Positions 1-6,487 are shown, counted from the first letter of the stretch. The stretch is DNA of 7,953 nucleotides from Desulfatitalea sp. (GCA_013041835.1 JABDRH010000526.1:1-7953); one strand, 5' to 3'. Numbers and translations: made by a program. The notes: generated from the sequence alone by a model not told the origin.

Positions 1-1
1 A

Positions 2-811
2 CACACCCCCGGCATCGATGCGGCCGGCGAAGTGGCGGAAAGCACCGATGCGCGTTTCTCAAGGCACGATGCGGTGCTGGTGACCGGTTACGATCTGGGG
101 ATGAACACCAGCGGTGGATTTGCCGAATATGTGCGGGTGCCGGCTGCGTGGGTAGTGCCCCTGCCTGCCGGCCTGAGCCTGAAAGAAAGCATGATGCTGG
201 GCACGGCCGGCTTCACCGCCGCGCTGAGCCGGTTGCGGCTTGAAGCAGCCGGCGTGACGCCAGAAAGTGGTGAGGTCCTGGTGACCGGCGCCACCGGCGG
301 CCTTGGCAGCTTAGTCGTTGCCCTTATGGCCGGCGGTGGATATTCCGTTACCGCGGCCACGGGCAAAACCGATGCCGCCGACTATTTAAAAAACCTGGGT
401 GCCGGCACCATCCTGGATCGTCAACGCATCCTGGACGAACCTGACAAACCGCTTCTGCCGGGACGCTTTTCCGCCGTCATCGACACCGTGGGCGGGGATA
501 TCCTCTCCTATGCCATCCGCGCCAGCAACTACGCTGGTGTGGTCGTCTGCTGCGGCAATGCCGCCTCGCCCAGCCTGAACCTGACAGTCTACCCCTTCAT
601 TCTGAGGGATGTGCGGCTCATTGGTGTCGCTTCGGCCGAGTGTCCCATGACCGAGCGTCTCGCGGCGTGGGAGCGGCTGGCCGGTCCCTGGCGGCTGGAT
701 CACCTCAACAACCTGATCGAGGAAATCACCTTGACGGAAGTGGCCCCGCGCATCGACCCAATGTTGGCCGGGCAACACGTTGGACGCCGCCTGATTCGAA
801 TTTCGGAATAA
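2..811 (+). CDS. YhdH/AcuI-family NADPH-dependent quinone / acrylyl-CoA reductase, 5'-truncated by window edge
   Basis: This is a zinc-independent medium-chain dehydrogenase/reductase, cytosolic, expected to use NADPH to reduce an activated double bond such as acrylyl-CoA to propionyl-CoA. The frame is open from base 2 and begins with a PGIDAAGEV segment, typical of the N-terminal catalytic domain, so a GTG at 32 is an internal valine and the true start lies upstream. About 270 residues are visible; the family is usually near 325-330. Family signatures, in visible-residue numbering: VTGYDLGMNTSGGFAEYV at about 28-45, MLGTAGFTAA at about 65-74, the Rossmann loop GATGGLG at about 96-102, an ATGK segment near 119-122 where related enzymes contact the NADPH 2'-phosphate, then DTVGGDIL and a C-terminal GRRLIRI. 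No zinc-ligand cysteine cluster is seen. The MalY/PatB gene follows 13-31 bases downstream, suggesting co-transcription. Family assignment is firm; the substrate (acrylyl-CoA or a quinone) is inferred. Confidence 0.88.
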   Translation, partial: HTPGIDAAGEVAESTDARFSRHDAVLVTGYDLGMNTSGGFAEYVRVPAAWVVPLPAGLSLKESMMLGTAGFTAALSRLRLEAAGVTPESGEVLVTGATGGLGSLVVALMAGGGYSVTAATGKTDAADYLKNLGAGTILDRQRILDEPDKPLLPGRFSAVIDTVGGDILSYAIRASNYAGVVVCCGNAASPSLNLTVYPFILRDVRLIGVASAECPMTERLAAWERLAGPWRLDHLNNLIEEITLTEVAPRIDPMLAGQHVGRRLIRISE

Positions 812-842
812 AACCAATAGCTTAATGCTCATAGATGGATCC

Positions 843-2003
843 ATGGAATTAACTTTTGATTTCGACACACCCATCGATCGCACCACCTCGGATAGCGACA
901 AGTGGCGCAAATATCACGGCAAGGACATCATCCCCATGTGGGTGGCGGACACGGATTTTGCCTCGCCGCCCGCCGTTTTGGAAGTCCTCCGGCAACGGGT
1001 GGACCATGGCGTGTTCGGATACGCCAGTCCCGATCCGGCATTGAAACCGGCCATCATCGACTATCTAAAAAACACATTGGACTGGTCGGTGCGTCCCGAG
1101 TGGATCGTATGGCTGCCGGGTCTGGTGTGCGGGCTCAACGTCGTGTGCCGCAGCGTGGGGCGCAGCGGCGCGGGAATTTTAACCACCGTGCCCATCTACC
1201 CGCCCTTTCTCACGGCGCCCGACAATTCCGGGAAACGGTTACAGACCACCGGCCTCGTCCTGCAAAACGGCCAATGGCGCTTTGACTTCGACAACCTGAG
1301 ACGATCCATCGACGCCCGCACGGCCCTGTTCATGCTGTGCAATCCCCACAACCCCACCGGTCGTGTGTGGACCCGCGAAGAGTTGACGCACATTGCCACC
1401 ATTTGTCTGGAGCACCGGCTGTGGATCTGCTCTGACGAAATCCATTGCGACCTGGTGCTGGCGCCGGGCTGCCAACATATTCCCCTGGCATCCCTGAGTC
1501 CGGAAGTGGCCGAGCGCACCATCACCCTGATGGCCCCCAGCAAAACCTATAACATTCCCGGGCTGGGGTGCTCGTTTGCCGTCATATCCAACAGTGGATT
1601 GCGGCAACGATTCAAAAAGGCCATGGCCGGTATCGTACCCCACGTGAACCTGATGGGTTTTGCAGCGGCACTGGCCGGCTATACCCATGGGGGGCCGTGG
1701 CTCGCCGCCGTGCGCAATTACCTGTTGCACAATCGGGATATGGTTTTCGACCGTGTGAACGCACTACCCGACGTGCACATGGCCCCGGTGGAAGCCACCT
1801 ACCTGGCATGGATCGATGTCCGACGCACCGCTATCCAAAACCCCGGACGACATTTCGAACAGGCCGGCATCGGCCTGTCGGACGGCGTTCACTTCGGCGC
1901 CCAAGGGTTTGTGCGCATGAATTTCGGATGCCCGCGCGGCACGTTGAAACAAGCGCTGGGCCGTTTCGAGGAGGCGTTTGCCGGTGTCCCCCATCCCGAA
2001 TAG
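843..2003 (+). CDS. MalY/PatB family PLP-dependent aminotransferase / cystathionine beta-lyase
   Basis: This is a fold-type I PLP enzyme of the MalY/PatB branch, predicted to cleave C-S bonds in cystathionine or cysteine conjugates (releasing a thiol, pyruvate and ammonia), possibly with side aminotransferase activity; cytosolic. Signatures, numbered from the ATG at 825: the N-terminal DRTTSDSDKWRKY and IPMWVADTDFASPP typical of the family, CNPHNPTGR at 172-180, SDEIHCDLVL at 203-212 with the PLP-pyridine aspartate at 204, and the Schiff-base lysine 240 in APSKTYNIPGLG. Length (386 aa from 843) matches the family norm near 390. Two ATGs are possible, 825 and 843. I prefer 843 because homologues begin just before the FDxxIDR motif, but neither has a strong Shine-Dalgarno sequence, so translation may be coupled to the upstream reductase. 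MalY in E. coli also acts as a regulator; nothing here supports that. Exact substrate is not readable from sequence. Confidence 0.9.
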   Translation: MELTFDFDTPIDRTTSDSDKWRKYHGKDIIPMWVADTDFASPPAVLEVLRQRVDHGVFGYASPDPALKPAIIDYLKNTLDWSVRPEWIVWLPGLVCGLNVVCRSVGRSGAGILTTVPIYPPFLTAPDNSGKRLQTTGLVLQNGQWRFDFDNLRRSIDARTALFMLCNPHNPTGRVWTREELTHIATICLEHRLWICSDEIHCDLVLAPGCQHIPLASLSPEVAERTITLMAPSKTYNIPGLGCSFAVISNSGLRQRFKKAMAGIVPHVNLMGFAAALAGYTHGGPWLAAVRNYLLHNRDMVFDRVNALPDVHMAPVEATYLAWIDVRRTAIQNPGRHFEQAGIGLSDGVHFGAQGFVRMNFGCPRGTLKQALGRFEEAFAGVPHPE

Positions 2004-2050
2004 ATTATTGACAACCGCTTCAAAATAAATGAGAAAAGTTCACCGCACCT

Positions 2051-2060
2051 GCTGTACAGC
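2051..2060. promoter_or_regulatory. Small perfect palindrome upstream of the 131-aa gene
   Basis: GCTGTACAGC is a perfect 10-bp palindrome lying about 40 bases before the start of the small unknown gene, in the 95-base gap after the PLP enzyme. It could be an operator half-site pair or chance. No convincing -35/-10 pair was found in this gap: the TTGACA at about 2008 lacks a properly spaced -10. Confidence 0.25.
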
Positions 2061-2098
2061 GGGAACCCATCATCGTCTCACGAGGGAGAGTTATAACC

Positions 2099-2494
2099 AT
2101 GTACTTTATCGGCAATTTCCAATACGTATCCGATCAGCAGGACAACAACGAACACCAGCGCCGCCACGGTATGTTTTCCATGATGATTCAGGTAGATTCG
2201 TCAAAAGAAGCACTCGACCATTTCAAACAGCGGTTGATCGAATTCCGGCGATCTTCCACGTTTTTTGAAGGTCAATGCACCATTTATATCAACCAACTGC
2301 TCGAATTCGACCAGATGCCGCAACACGAAGCGGTGATGCTCAATTTCAAGTCCTATGCAGGCGACCCGTTGCTGCCGTATATTGCGTGCGTGGTGCCCAG
2401 TGAACAGCACAATGCCTGCAAAATTCACGAGTGGCAGAACAATCAGCCCTTGACCGACGGACACGAGGATCGTCTTTTTTTGGAGTTCGTGTAA
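2099..2494 (+). CDS. Unrecognised 131-aa soluble protein
   Basis: I do not recognise this family. The gene looks real: a strong GAGGGAGAG Shine-Dalgarno (2082-2090) sits 8 bases before the ATG, and an intact frame fills the space between two confident genes. The product is soluble, with no signal peptide or membrane segment. It starts MYFIGNFQYVSDQQDNNE, followed by a region with mixed helix/strand character (SSKEALDHFKQRLIEF at about 38-53), a hydrophobic stretch ending in CVVPSEQHN, and a C-terminus rich in His, Asp and Glu ending in LFLEFV. It contains three cysteines, at about residues 60, 100 and 107, and no known metal-binding pattern. The alternation resembles a small alpha/beta domain, but that is a guess. 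The radical SAM gene starts 43 bases after the stop with no terminator between, so the two are probably co-transcribed. Confidence 0.78.
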   Translation: MYFIGNFQYVSDQQDNNEHQRRHGMFSMMIQVDSSKEALDHFKQRLIEFRRSSTFFEGQCTIYINQLLEFDQMPQHEAVMLNFKSYAGDPLLPYIACVVPSEQHNACKIHEWQNNQPLTDGHEDRLFLEFV

Positions 2495-2537
2495 ATCGTC
2501 TTACAAAAGCCTTGAAGGATGTAAGGAGAGAAACCCC

Positions 2538-3470
2538 ATGCCGGCCTTTGAAGCCGCATACCTTCAAGCCTATCGACAATCCGTGCTGGCGGAGAAAGCC
2601 CGGATGTCAGCCGACATGCTGATGGATTGCGACCTGTGCCCGCGCCAATGCCACGTGGACCGCACCGCCGGCAAGCTTGGCTATTGCCGTACGGGCCGAC
2701 AAGCCGTGGTGGCCTCTTTTCAACCCCATTTCGGTGAAGAAGCCCCCTTGGTGGGCCACAACGGATCGGGGACCATCTTTTTTACCCACTGCAACCTGCT
2801 GTGCAATTTCTGCCAGAACTTCGAAATCAGCCATGGCGGCGAGGGTGGCGCGATGACCCACCGCCGCCTGGCGGACATGATGCTGTTCTTGCAAGCCGAA
2901 GGCTGTCACAACATCAACTTGGTCACGCCGTCGCACGTCATTCCCCAAATCCTGAGCGCCCTGATGCTGGCAGCGGCAGATGGCCTGACGGTGCCGTTGG
3001 TCTATAATACCGGTGGTTACGACCGGCTGTCATCGCTACGGTTGCTGGAAGGCGTGGTGGACATATACATGCCCGATTTCAAATTCTGGGATAATGCGAT
3101 CGCCAACAGGACCTGCCACGCCCCAGACTACCGTGAAACCGCATGTGCGGCCTTAAAGGAGATGCACCGCCAGACAGGTGATCTGACCATAGATGACGCC
3201 GGCGTGGCCCAACGCGGGCTGCTGGTCCGGCATTTGGTGCTGCCGGAGCATTTGGCCGGCACGCGCGAAGTGATGCGTTTCATCGCCGGTGAAGTCTCTG
3301 TCGACACCTATGTAAACATCATGCCCCAATACCGGCCATGCGGCCGAGCCCACGAAGTACCGGCGCTCGGAGCCAGTCTATCCCCGTCAACATATGAACA
3401 GGCATTGACAGCCGCTTGCCAAGAAGGCATTACACGCCTGGATCAGCGGCGTCCACTCATATTTCGATAG
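2538..3470 (+). CDS. PflX-family (COG1313) radical SAM iron-sulfur protein
   Basis: This is a radical SAM enzyme of the PflX group, historically annotated as a putative pyruvate formate-lyase activating enzyme but of unproven substrate; cytosolic and oxygen-sensitive by family. The ATG is preceded by a good AAGGAGAG (2523-2530). The radical SAM cluster is CNLLCNFC, i.e. Cys85-x3-Cys89-x2-Cys92, followed by QNFEIS. An N-terminal cysteine motif, Cys31-x2-Cys34-x3-Cys38-x11-Cys50 (CDLCPRQC...GYC), is characteristic of this family and may bind a second metal or cluster. Downstream are NLVTPSHVIPQIL, YNTGGYD (about 156-162), a VDIYMPDFKFW segment and NIMPQYRPCGRAHE near the C-terminus. At 310 aa the length is normal. 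No glycyl radical enzyme is encoded in this window, so its partner is unknown. Family call is strong; function is not established. Confidence 0.9.
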   Translation: MPAFEAAYLQAYRQSVLAEKARMSADMLMDCDLCPRQCHVDRTAGKLGYCRTGRQAVVASFQPHFGEEAPLVGHNGSGTIFFTHCNLLCNFCQNFEISHGGEGGAMTHRRLADMMLFLQAEGCHNINLVTPSHVIPQILSALMLAAADGLTVPLVYNTGGYDRLSSLRLLEGVVDIYMPDFKFWDNAIANRTCHAPDYRETACAALKEMHRQTGDLTIDDAGVAQRGLLVRHLVLPEHLAGTREVMRFIAGEVSVDTYVNIMPQYRPCGRAHEVPALGASLSPSTYEQALTAACQEGITRLDQRRPLIFR

Positions 3471-3509
3471 AAATCATCGTCATTAAACATTTCAAAACGT
3501 ACCCCAAAC

Positions 3510-3515
3510 AAGGAG
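3510..3515 (+). promoter_or_regulatory. Ribosome binding site of the cyclophilin gene
   Basis: AAGGAG is positioned 6 bases before the ATG at 3522 and fixes the start used for the exported isomerase. The 51-base gap after pflX has no terminator-like hairpin, so read-through from pflX is possible. Confidence 0.7.
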
Positions 3516-3521
3516 ATCGCA

Positions 3522-4139
3522 ATGAAACAACTGCTTGCAACATTAATCCTGGTTTTCACACTCGCCTGCCCAACCCTGGCCCAGGACGGTCCACGGGTTC
3601 TCATCGAAACCAACAAGGGCGATATCCTTCTGGCCTTGGACGCCAAGACGGCGCCCAAGACGGTGGCCAATTTTCTGCGGTACGTGGAAAGCGGACTTTA
3701 CAACGGCACCATTTTTCACCGTGTCATCAAAGGCTTCATGATTCAAGGCGGCGGCATGACCGGCGACATGCAACCCAAGCCCACCCAGGCCCCGGTCATC
3801 AATGAAGCGGACAATGGACTCAAGAACAAAGTGGGCACCATCGCCATGGCGCGCACCCAAGATCCCCATTCGGCCACTTCCCAGTTTTTCATCAATGTGG
3901 CCGACAACGCATTTCTCGACCACAAGGCAAAATCGCCGCCAGGCTGGGGGTACTGTGTTTTCGGAAAGGTGATTGAAGGCATGGACGTGGTGCGGGCCAT
4001 TGAAAAGGTGGATACCATGGCCAAGGCAGGCCATATAGATGTACCGAATACCCCCGTCGTGATCAAGCGGGCATCGCTGGCATCCGATACGACGGCCGGC
4101 GAAAAAACATCGGATTCCCAAAAAGAGAAAAAAAAGTAG
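3522..4139 (+). CDS. Exported cyclophilin-type peptidyl-prolyl cis-trans isomerase (PpiA-like)
   Basis: This catalyses proline isomerisation during protein folding, most likely in the periplasm. Residues 1-20 ([20 protein letters not shown]) form a Sec signal peptide. Cleavage is plausible after Ala20; Cys16 sits in a poor lipobox (TLAC), so a lipoprotein is possible but less likely. The cyclophilin domain runs from about 25 to 188: [26 protein letters not shown], the active-site FHR at 65-67 with catalytic Arg67, FMIQGG with Phe72 and Gln75, SQFFINV at 120-126, and [11 protein letters not shown]. These match the catalytic set of the family. The C-terminal tail of about 18 residues is highly charged and ends in KEKKK; an A8 run (4128-4135) encodes part of it. 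Length (205 aa) is slightly above a bare periplasmic cyclophilin because of this tail. The start is set by AAGGAG six bases upstream. It may be co-transcribed with pflX. Confidence 0.92.
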   Translation: MKQLLATLILVFTLACPTLAQDGPRVLIETNKGDILLALDAKTAPKTVANFLRYVESGLYNGTIFHRVIKGFMIQGGGMTGDMQPKPTQAPVINEADNGLKNKVGTIAMARTQDPHSATSQFFINVADNAFLDHKAKSPPGWGYCVFGKVIEGMDVVRAIEKVDTMAKAGHIDVPNTPVVIKRASLASDTTAGEKTSDSQKEKKK

Positions 4140-4148
4140 TTAAGGATG

Positions 4149-4186
4149 CAGGCGGGTGGCGGGTCAAAGGCGCGGCCCCCCACCTG
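4149..4186 (+). terminator. Weak GC-rich hairpin after the cyclophilin gene
   Basis: Arms 4149-4159 and 4176-4186 (CAGGCGGGTGG against CCCCCCACCTG) can pair at 9 of 11 positions around a 16-base loop, ten bases past the stop codon. No T-run follows, so it is not a classical intrinsic terminator, though position and GC content fit a transcript end. Confidence 0.35.
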
Positions 4187-4211
4187 TCTCCGACTATTTA
4201 ACAATACATGC

Positions 4212-4241
4212 TTGACACCGAAAGCCTCGCTTGGCTAAACT
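4212..4241 (+). promoter_or_regulatory. Sigma70-like promoter driving the PilZ gene leader
   Basis: TTGACA (4212-4217) is a perfect -35 box, followed by an 18-base spacer and TAAACT (4236-4241), a 4/6 -10 box. Transcription would start near 4248, about 295 bases before the PilZ ATG. No other gene on the + strand lies between, so this is the best visible promoter for pilZ or for a separate small RNA. Confidence 0.55.
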
Positions 4242-4247
4242 GAATGA

Positions 4248-4542
4248 TATCCAACCCGGCTCGTTGTGCGTGCGCCCAATCAAAGGCGCCAAAAATCACA
4301 GACATCGCCAACGGCCGATGCCAGACTTCGTGCGACAAGCACCGCTGAACGCGCCACATCCTATTTGACTTGACGCACAGAACATTGAACCAAAGCGACT
4401 TGAAGCGACGTTTTACCCCCCCCCGCATCCTCTGAACTTGAGCGCTTGCCGCCAGCCCATCGCGGGCTTGGCTTCCGTGGGACGACGGCCTGAACTTAAC
4501 CATTAGCTTCTCGCTCATGCCTTAACGCTGGAGGACTCAATC
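4248..4542 (+). other. Long untranslated leader or possible small RNA region before pilZ
   Basis: About 300 bases without a convincing protein gene. Visible contents in order: a GCGCC/GGCGC hairpin (4272-4276 with 4285-4289, 8-base loop), a C9 tract (4416-4424), and a hairpin with arms 4451-4458 and 4464-4472 (8 pairs, one bulged T, 5-base loop). CTGAACTT occurs twice (about 4432 and 4491). A 106-codon open frame exists on the opposite strand (4198-4518), but it has no good ribosome binding site and an Arg/Cys/Trp-rich composition, so I treat it as spurious. I found no match to the core of a c-di-GMP riboswitch. Confidence 0.4.
4451..4472 (+). repeat. Hairpin in the pilZ leader
   Basis: GCCAGCCC (4451-4458) pairs with GGGCTTGGC (4464-4472) around the loop ATCGC with a single bulged T. 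It is the strongest local stem in the leader. No T-run follows, so a structural or regulatory role is more likely than termination. Confidence 0.4.
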
Positions 4543-5016
4543 ATGAAGACCACCCAAAAGGCGGAAAGACGGCGGCATAAACGCTATTCCATGACCAACC
4601 GCATGATTGCCATGGTCCGTTCAGATTCGCATCAGTTGGAAAAGATCCATCGCATGAGCAAAGGCGAAATCGCCATGGCGGTGATCAAATCAAAACCCCA
4701 GCGCATGGGCGAAATCCTGGAAATCAGCCGGGGCGGCTTGTCGTTTCGGCACATTGAAAACGATGCCGATATTTCTCAATTCCAAGAACTGGACATTCTT
4801 TTTACCGATGATGATTTCCACCTGACCCGTTTACCATTCTATGCCGTGGTGGAGCGCGATGTCAAAAGCGATGCCCCCTTCGATGTCCTGACCATGAAGC
4901 AGTTGGCAGTGCAGTTCAAGCCCTTATCCGACCGGCAACAACGCCAATTGGACCAATTATTGGAGAGATACACTTCCCAAAAAAAGGGCAAACAAGTGTG
5001 GGGTAGCAGCTCTTAA
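4543..5016 (+). CDS. PilZ-domain protein, divergent c-di-GMP motif
   Basis: This is a small cytosolic protein consisting of one PilZ domain, a family that binds cyclic di-GMP and changes partner activity (motility, polysaccharide, biofilm). Start: GGAGGA (4530-4535) seven bases before the ATG. The RxxxR motif is Arg10-Arg14 in RRRHKRY. The second motif, normally [DN]xSxxG, is ISRGGLSF preceded by Glu: Glu60, Ser62, Gly65. Later strands are QELDILFTDDDFHL, FYAVVERD and QLAVQFKPLSDRQQRQLDQLL, the usual end of PilZ domains. The 46 residues between Arg14 and Glu60 are longer than in canonical PilZ domains I know; the extra part is about 28-50 (DSHQLEKIHRMSKGEIA and onward). Ligand binding is therefore plausible but not assured. 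The last codons (QVWGSS) lie within the left arm of an inverted repeat shared with the end of the convergent helicase gene. Confidence 0.82.
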   Translation: MKTTQKAERRRHKRYSMTNRMIAMVRSDSHQLEKIHRMSKGEIAMAVIKSKPQRMGEILEISRGGLSFRHIENDADISQFQELDILFTDDDFHLTRLPFYAVVERDVKSDAPFDVLTMKQLAVQFKPLSDRQQRQLDQLLERYTSQKKGKQVWGSSS

Positions 5017-5117
5017 CGAACCAATGTGTCGGCTGCACACCCATCCAAGGCAAAGGAAGCGATCCTATCGACCTTCCGAGTTGCGGACTGCAAACTGGCT
5101 GTTATCCCACACTTGTT
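4991..5117. repeat. 127-bp interval bounded by 20-bp inverted repeats at the 3' ends of two convergent genes
   Basis: The left arm AACAAGTGTGGGGTAGCAGC (4991-5010) and right arm GCTGTTATCCCACACTTGTT (5098-5117) are inverted repeats matching at 18 of 20 positions. Both differences leave G in the left arm opposite T in the right, so RNA from the + strand could form an unbroken 20-pair stem with two G-U pairs; RNA from the - strand would carry two A-C mismatches. The left arm encodes QVWGSS of the PilZ protein and the right arm contains the helicase stop codon (5102-5104), in non-equivalent frames, so the similarity is at DNA level. No target-site duplication is obvious outside the arms. It could be a MITE-like insertion, a bidirectional transcript end, or a relic of a local inverted duplication. 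Confidence 0.7.
5055..5077. repeat. Hairpin inside the convergent intergenic region
   Basis: GGAAGCGAT (5055-5063) pairs with ATCG and CTTCC (5067-5070, 5073-5077), nine pairs with a 2-base bulge (AC) and loop CCT. It sits near the middle of the interval between the convergent gene ends. It could aid termination from either side, although no T-tract follows in either direction. Confidence 0.4.
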
Positions 5118-6487
5118 CCTTCACGCACCCCCTCATAGACCCGTTGGCGTGCCTGTGCGGCGTTCTTTAAGGCCGGTACCTGCTCATCCACATAATCATA
5201 CACCTTGGCCCGTTCGATTCCCTGCGAAGGGCGCAGCACCCGGCCCAGATACTGGAGCACACGTCCGCTGAAACGCACCGGCGTGGCCAGAAAAAGGGTC
5301 GACAGGGCCGGGCTGTCGAATCCCTCGCCGATGAGCTGTCCCGTGGCGATCAGAATCCGCATATCTCCTGCGTTGAGCCGTCCAATGACTTCCGTACGCT
5401 GCTCCATGCTCAGATCTCCGGTCAGCAAGTCGGCATCAAGGTGATATTTGTATTTGAGCAAGGCCTGCAGCACCTGGCAGTGCTGTTTGCGATCGGAAAG
5501 CACCAGGATCACCCCCGGCCGCCGTTGCTGGATTTCACCGGCAATATCCGCGGCGATGAGGCGATTGCGGGTGTCGTTGTGGGTCAATTCGGAGAGCATG
5601 CGGCTGTACTCGTTGACCGGATCGGCATAGGGAACGAATTCAGTGGTCCGAAACACCACCTCGATGTCGAGGATCTGCCCCGATGCCACCAGTTCCGACG
5701 ACGGCACCTCGTGGTGGACATCGCCCAAATGCCAGAAGATCAATTTGGACAAGCGGTCCCGCCGCCACGGGGTGGCCGACAAGCCCAGCATGTAGCGGCT
5801 GTCAAAGGCCGTGACCGCTTCCGTGAAGGTGCGGCTGGGCGCCCTGTGGCACTCATCCACCACCACGTGACCAAAGTGGGACGACAGCTCCTTGGCGCTT
5901 TTATAAAGGGATTGCACCAGGGCCACGGTGATGGCCGTGCCCACCCGCCGCTTGCCCCCGCCGATAAGTCCCACCTGCTCACCGGGAATGGAAAGGAAGG
6001 TTTCGATGCGTGCCATCCATTGCATCGCCAGATCCCGGGTGTGCACGACAACCAAGGTGGGCTGACGCCGCTGAGCGATCATGTATAGCGCCATGATGGT
6101 CTTGCCGCTGCCCGTGGGGGCGCTCAGGGTGCCGAAATCCCGGGCCAGCATGACGGCCGTGGCCTGCTGCTGGAAGGGTCGCAAGGTGCCGGTAAAGGTG
6201 AAATCCAGTTCATCCACCGTTCGCCGGCGATCGTCGATATCGTAAGGCTCCCCCTGCTGGCGGCAAAGCAGGATCAACTGCCGCATCAGGCCGCGGGGCA
6301 CGATCAGGCCGTCCGGTCCGCTGCGTCGATAATACTTGAGAACTTTTGGCACGCCCCGGTTCCAGCGTCCCATGCGTTCGTTTTCCAACCACTTGGGATT
6401 GGTGAACTGCAGCCGCTCAATGAGGTCGTCACGCACCCCGTCGGTCAGGTTGGTGAGGCGCAAGTGTTTGGTGATGCGAATGTTCAA
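5102..6487 (-). CDS. Superfamily 2 DEXH-box helicase (COG1061/XPB-like)
   Basis: This is an ATP-dependent DNA helicase or translocase of superfamily 2, 461 aa, cytosolic. Motifs: RPFQQQA (103-109, Q-motif-like), Walker A APTGSGKT (123-130), TRDLAMQW (150-157, motif Ia region), DECH Walker B (211-214), SATP (237-240, motif III), TGDLSMEQR in the second RecA domain, ATGQLIGEGFD (381-391, motif V) and QYLGRVLRP (412-420, motif VI), so all catalytic elements are present. An N-terminal domain of about 95 residues (LTNLTDGVRDDLIERL, PKWLENERMGRW, LIVPRGL) precedes the helicase core; I recall similar leaders in COG1061 helicases of phage and defence contexts. No nuclease domain is attached. The start is TTG, with GAGGT about 10 bases upstream and an in-frame TGA just beyond; no ATG lies nearby. 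It converges with pilZ across 85 bases. Its biological role (repair or defence) is not readable here. Confidence 0.9.
   Translation of the reverse strand: MNIRITKHLRLTNLTDGVRDDLIERLQFTNPKWLENERMGRWNRGVPKVLKYYRRSGPDGLIVPRGLMRQLILLCRQQGEPYDIDDRRRTVDELDFTFTGTLRPFQQQATAVMLARDFGTLSAPTGSGKTIMALYMIAQRRQPTLVVVHTRDLAMQWMARIETFLSIPGEQVGLIGGGKRRVGTAITVALVQSLYKSAKELSSHFGHVVVDECHRAPSRTFTEAVTAFDSRYMLGLSATPWRRDRLSKLIFWHLGDVHHEVPSSELVASGQILDIEVVFRTTEFVPYADPVNEYSRMLSELTHNDTRNRLIAADIAGEIQQRRPGVILVLSDRKQHCQVLQALLKYKYHLDADLLTGDLSMEQRTEVIGRLNAGDMRILIATGQLIGEGFDSPALSTLFLATPVRFSGRVLQYLGRVLRPSQGIERAKVYDYVDEQVPALKNAAQARQRVYEGVREGTSVG

Noticed and set aside
825..842. ATG at 825 as the start of the MalY/PatB gene
   Set aside because: Adds six residues not expected from the family and has no better ribosome binding site; kept only as an alternative.
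2029..2268. 79-codon + strand frame overlapping the start of the 131-aa gene
   Set aside because: No Shine-Dalgarno sequence; overlaps a frame with a strong one; low-complexity basic sequence.
4140..4300. Possible c-di-GMP riboswitch (AAAGCC...GGCTAAA near 4220-4240)
   Set aside because: The conserved GCAAACC segment and the receptor helix are missing, and the stretch coincides with the promoter spacer and -10 box.
4198..4518. 106-codon open frame on the - strand filling the gap before pilZ
   Set aside because: Poorly placed ribosome binding site, Arg/Trp/Cys-rich composition without recognisable domain, and it runs antisense to a good promoter and leader.
5441..6088. 215-codon + strand frame
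   Set aside because: Antisense shadow of the helicase, whose motifs are complete.
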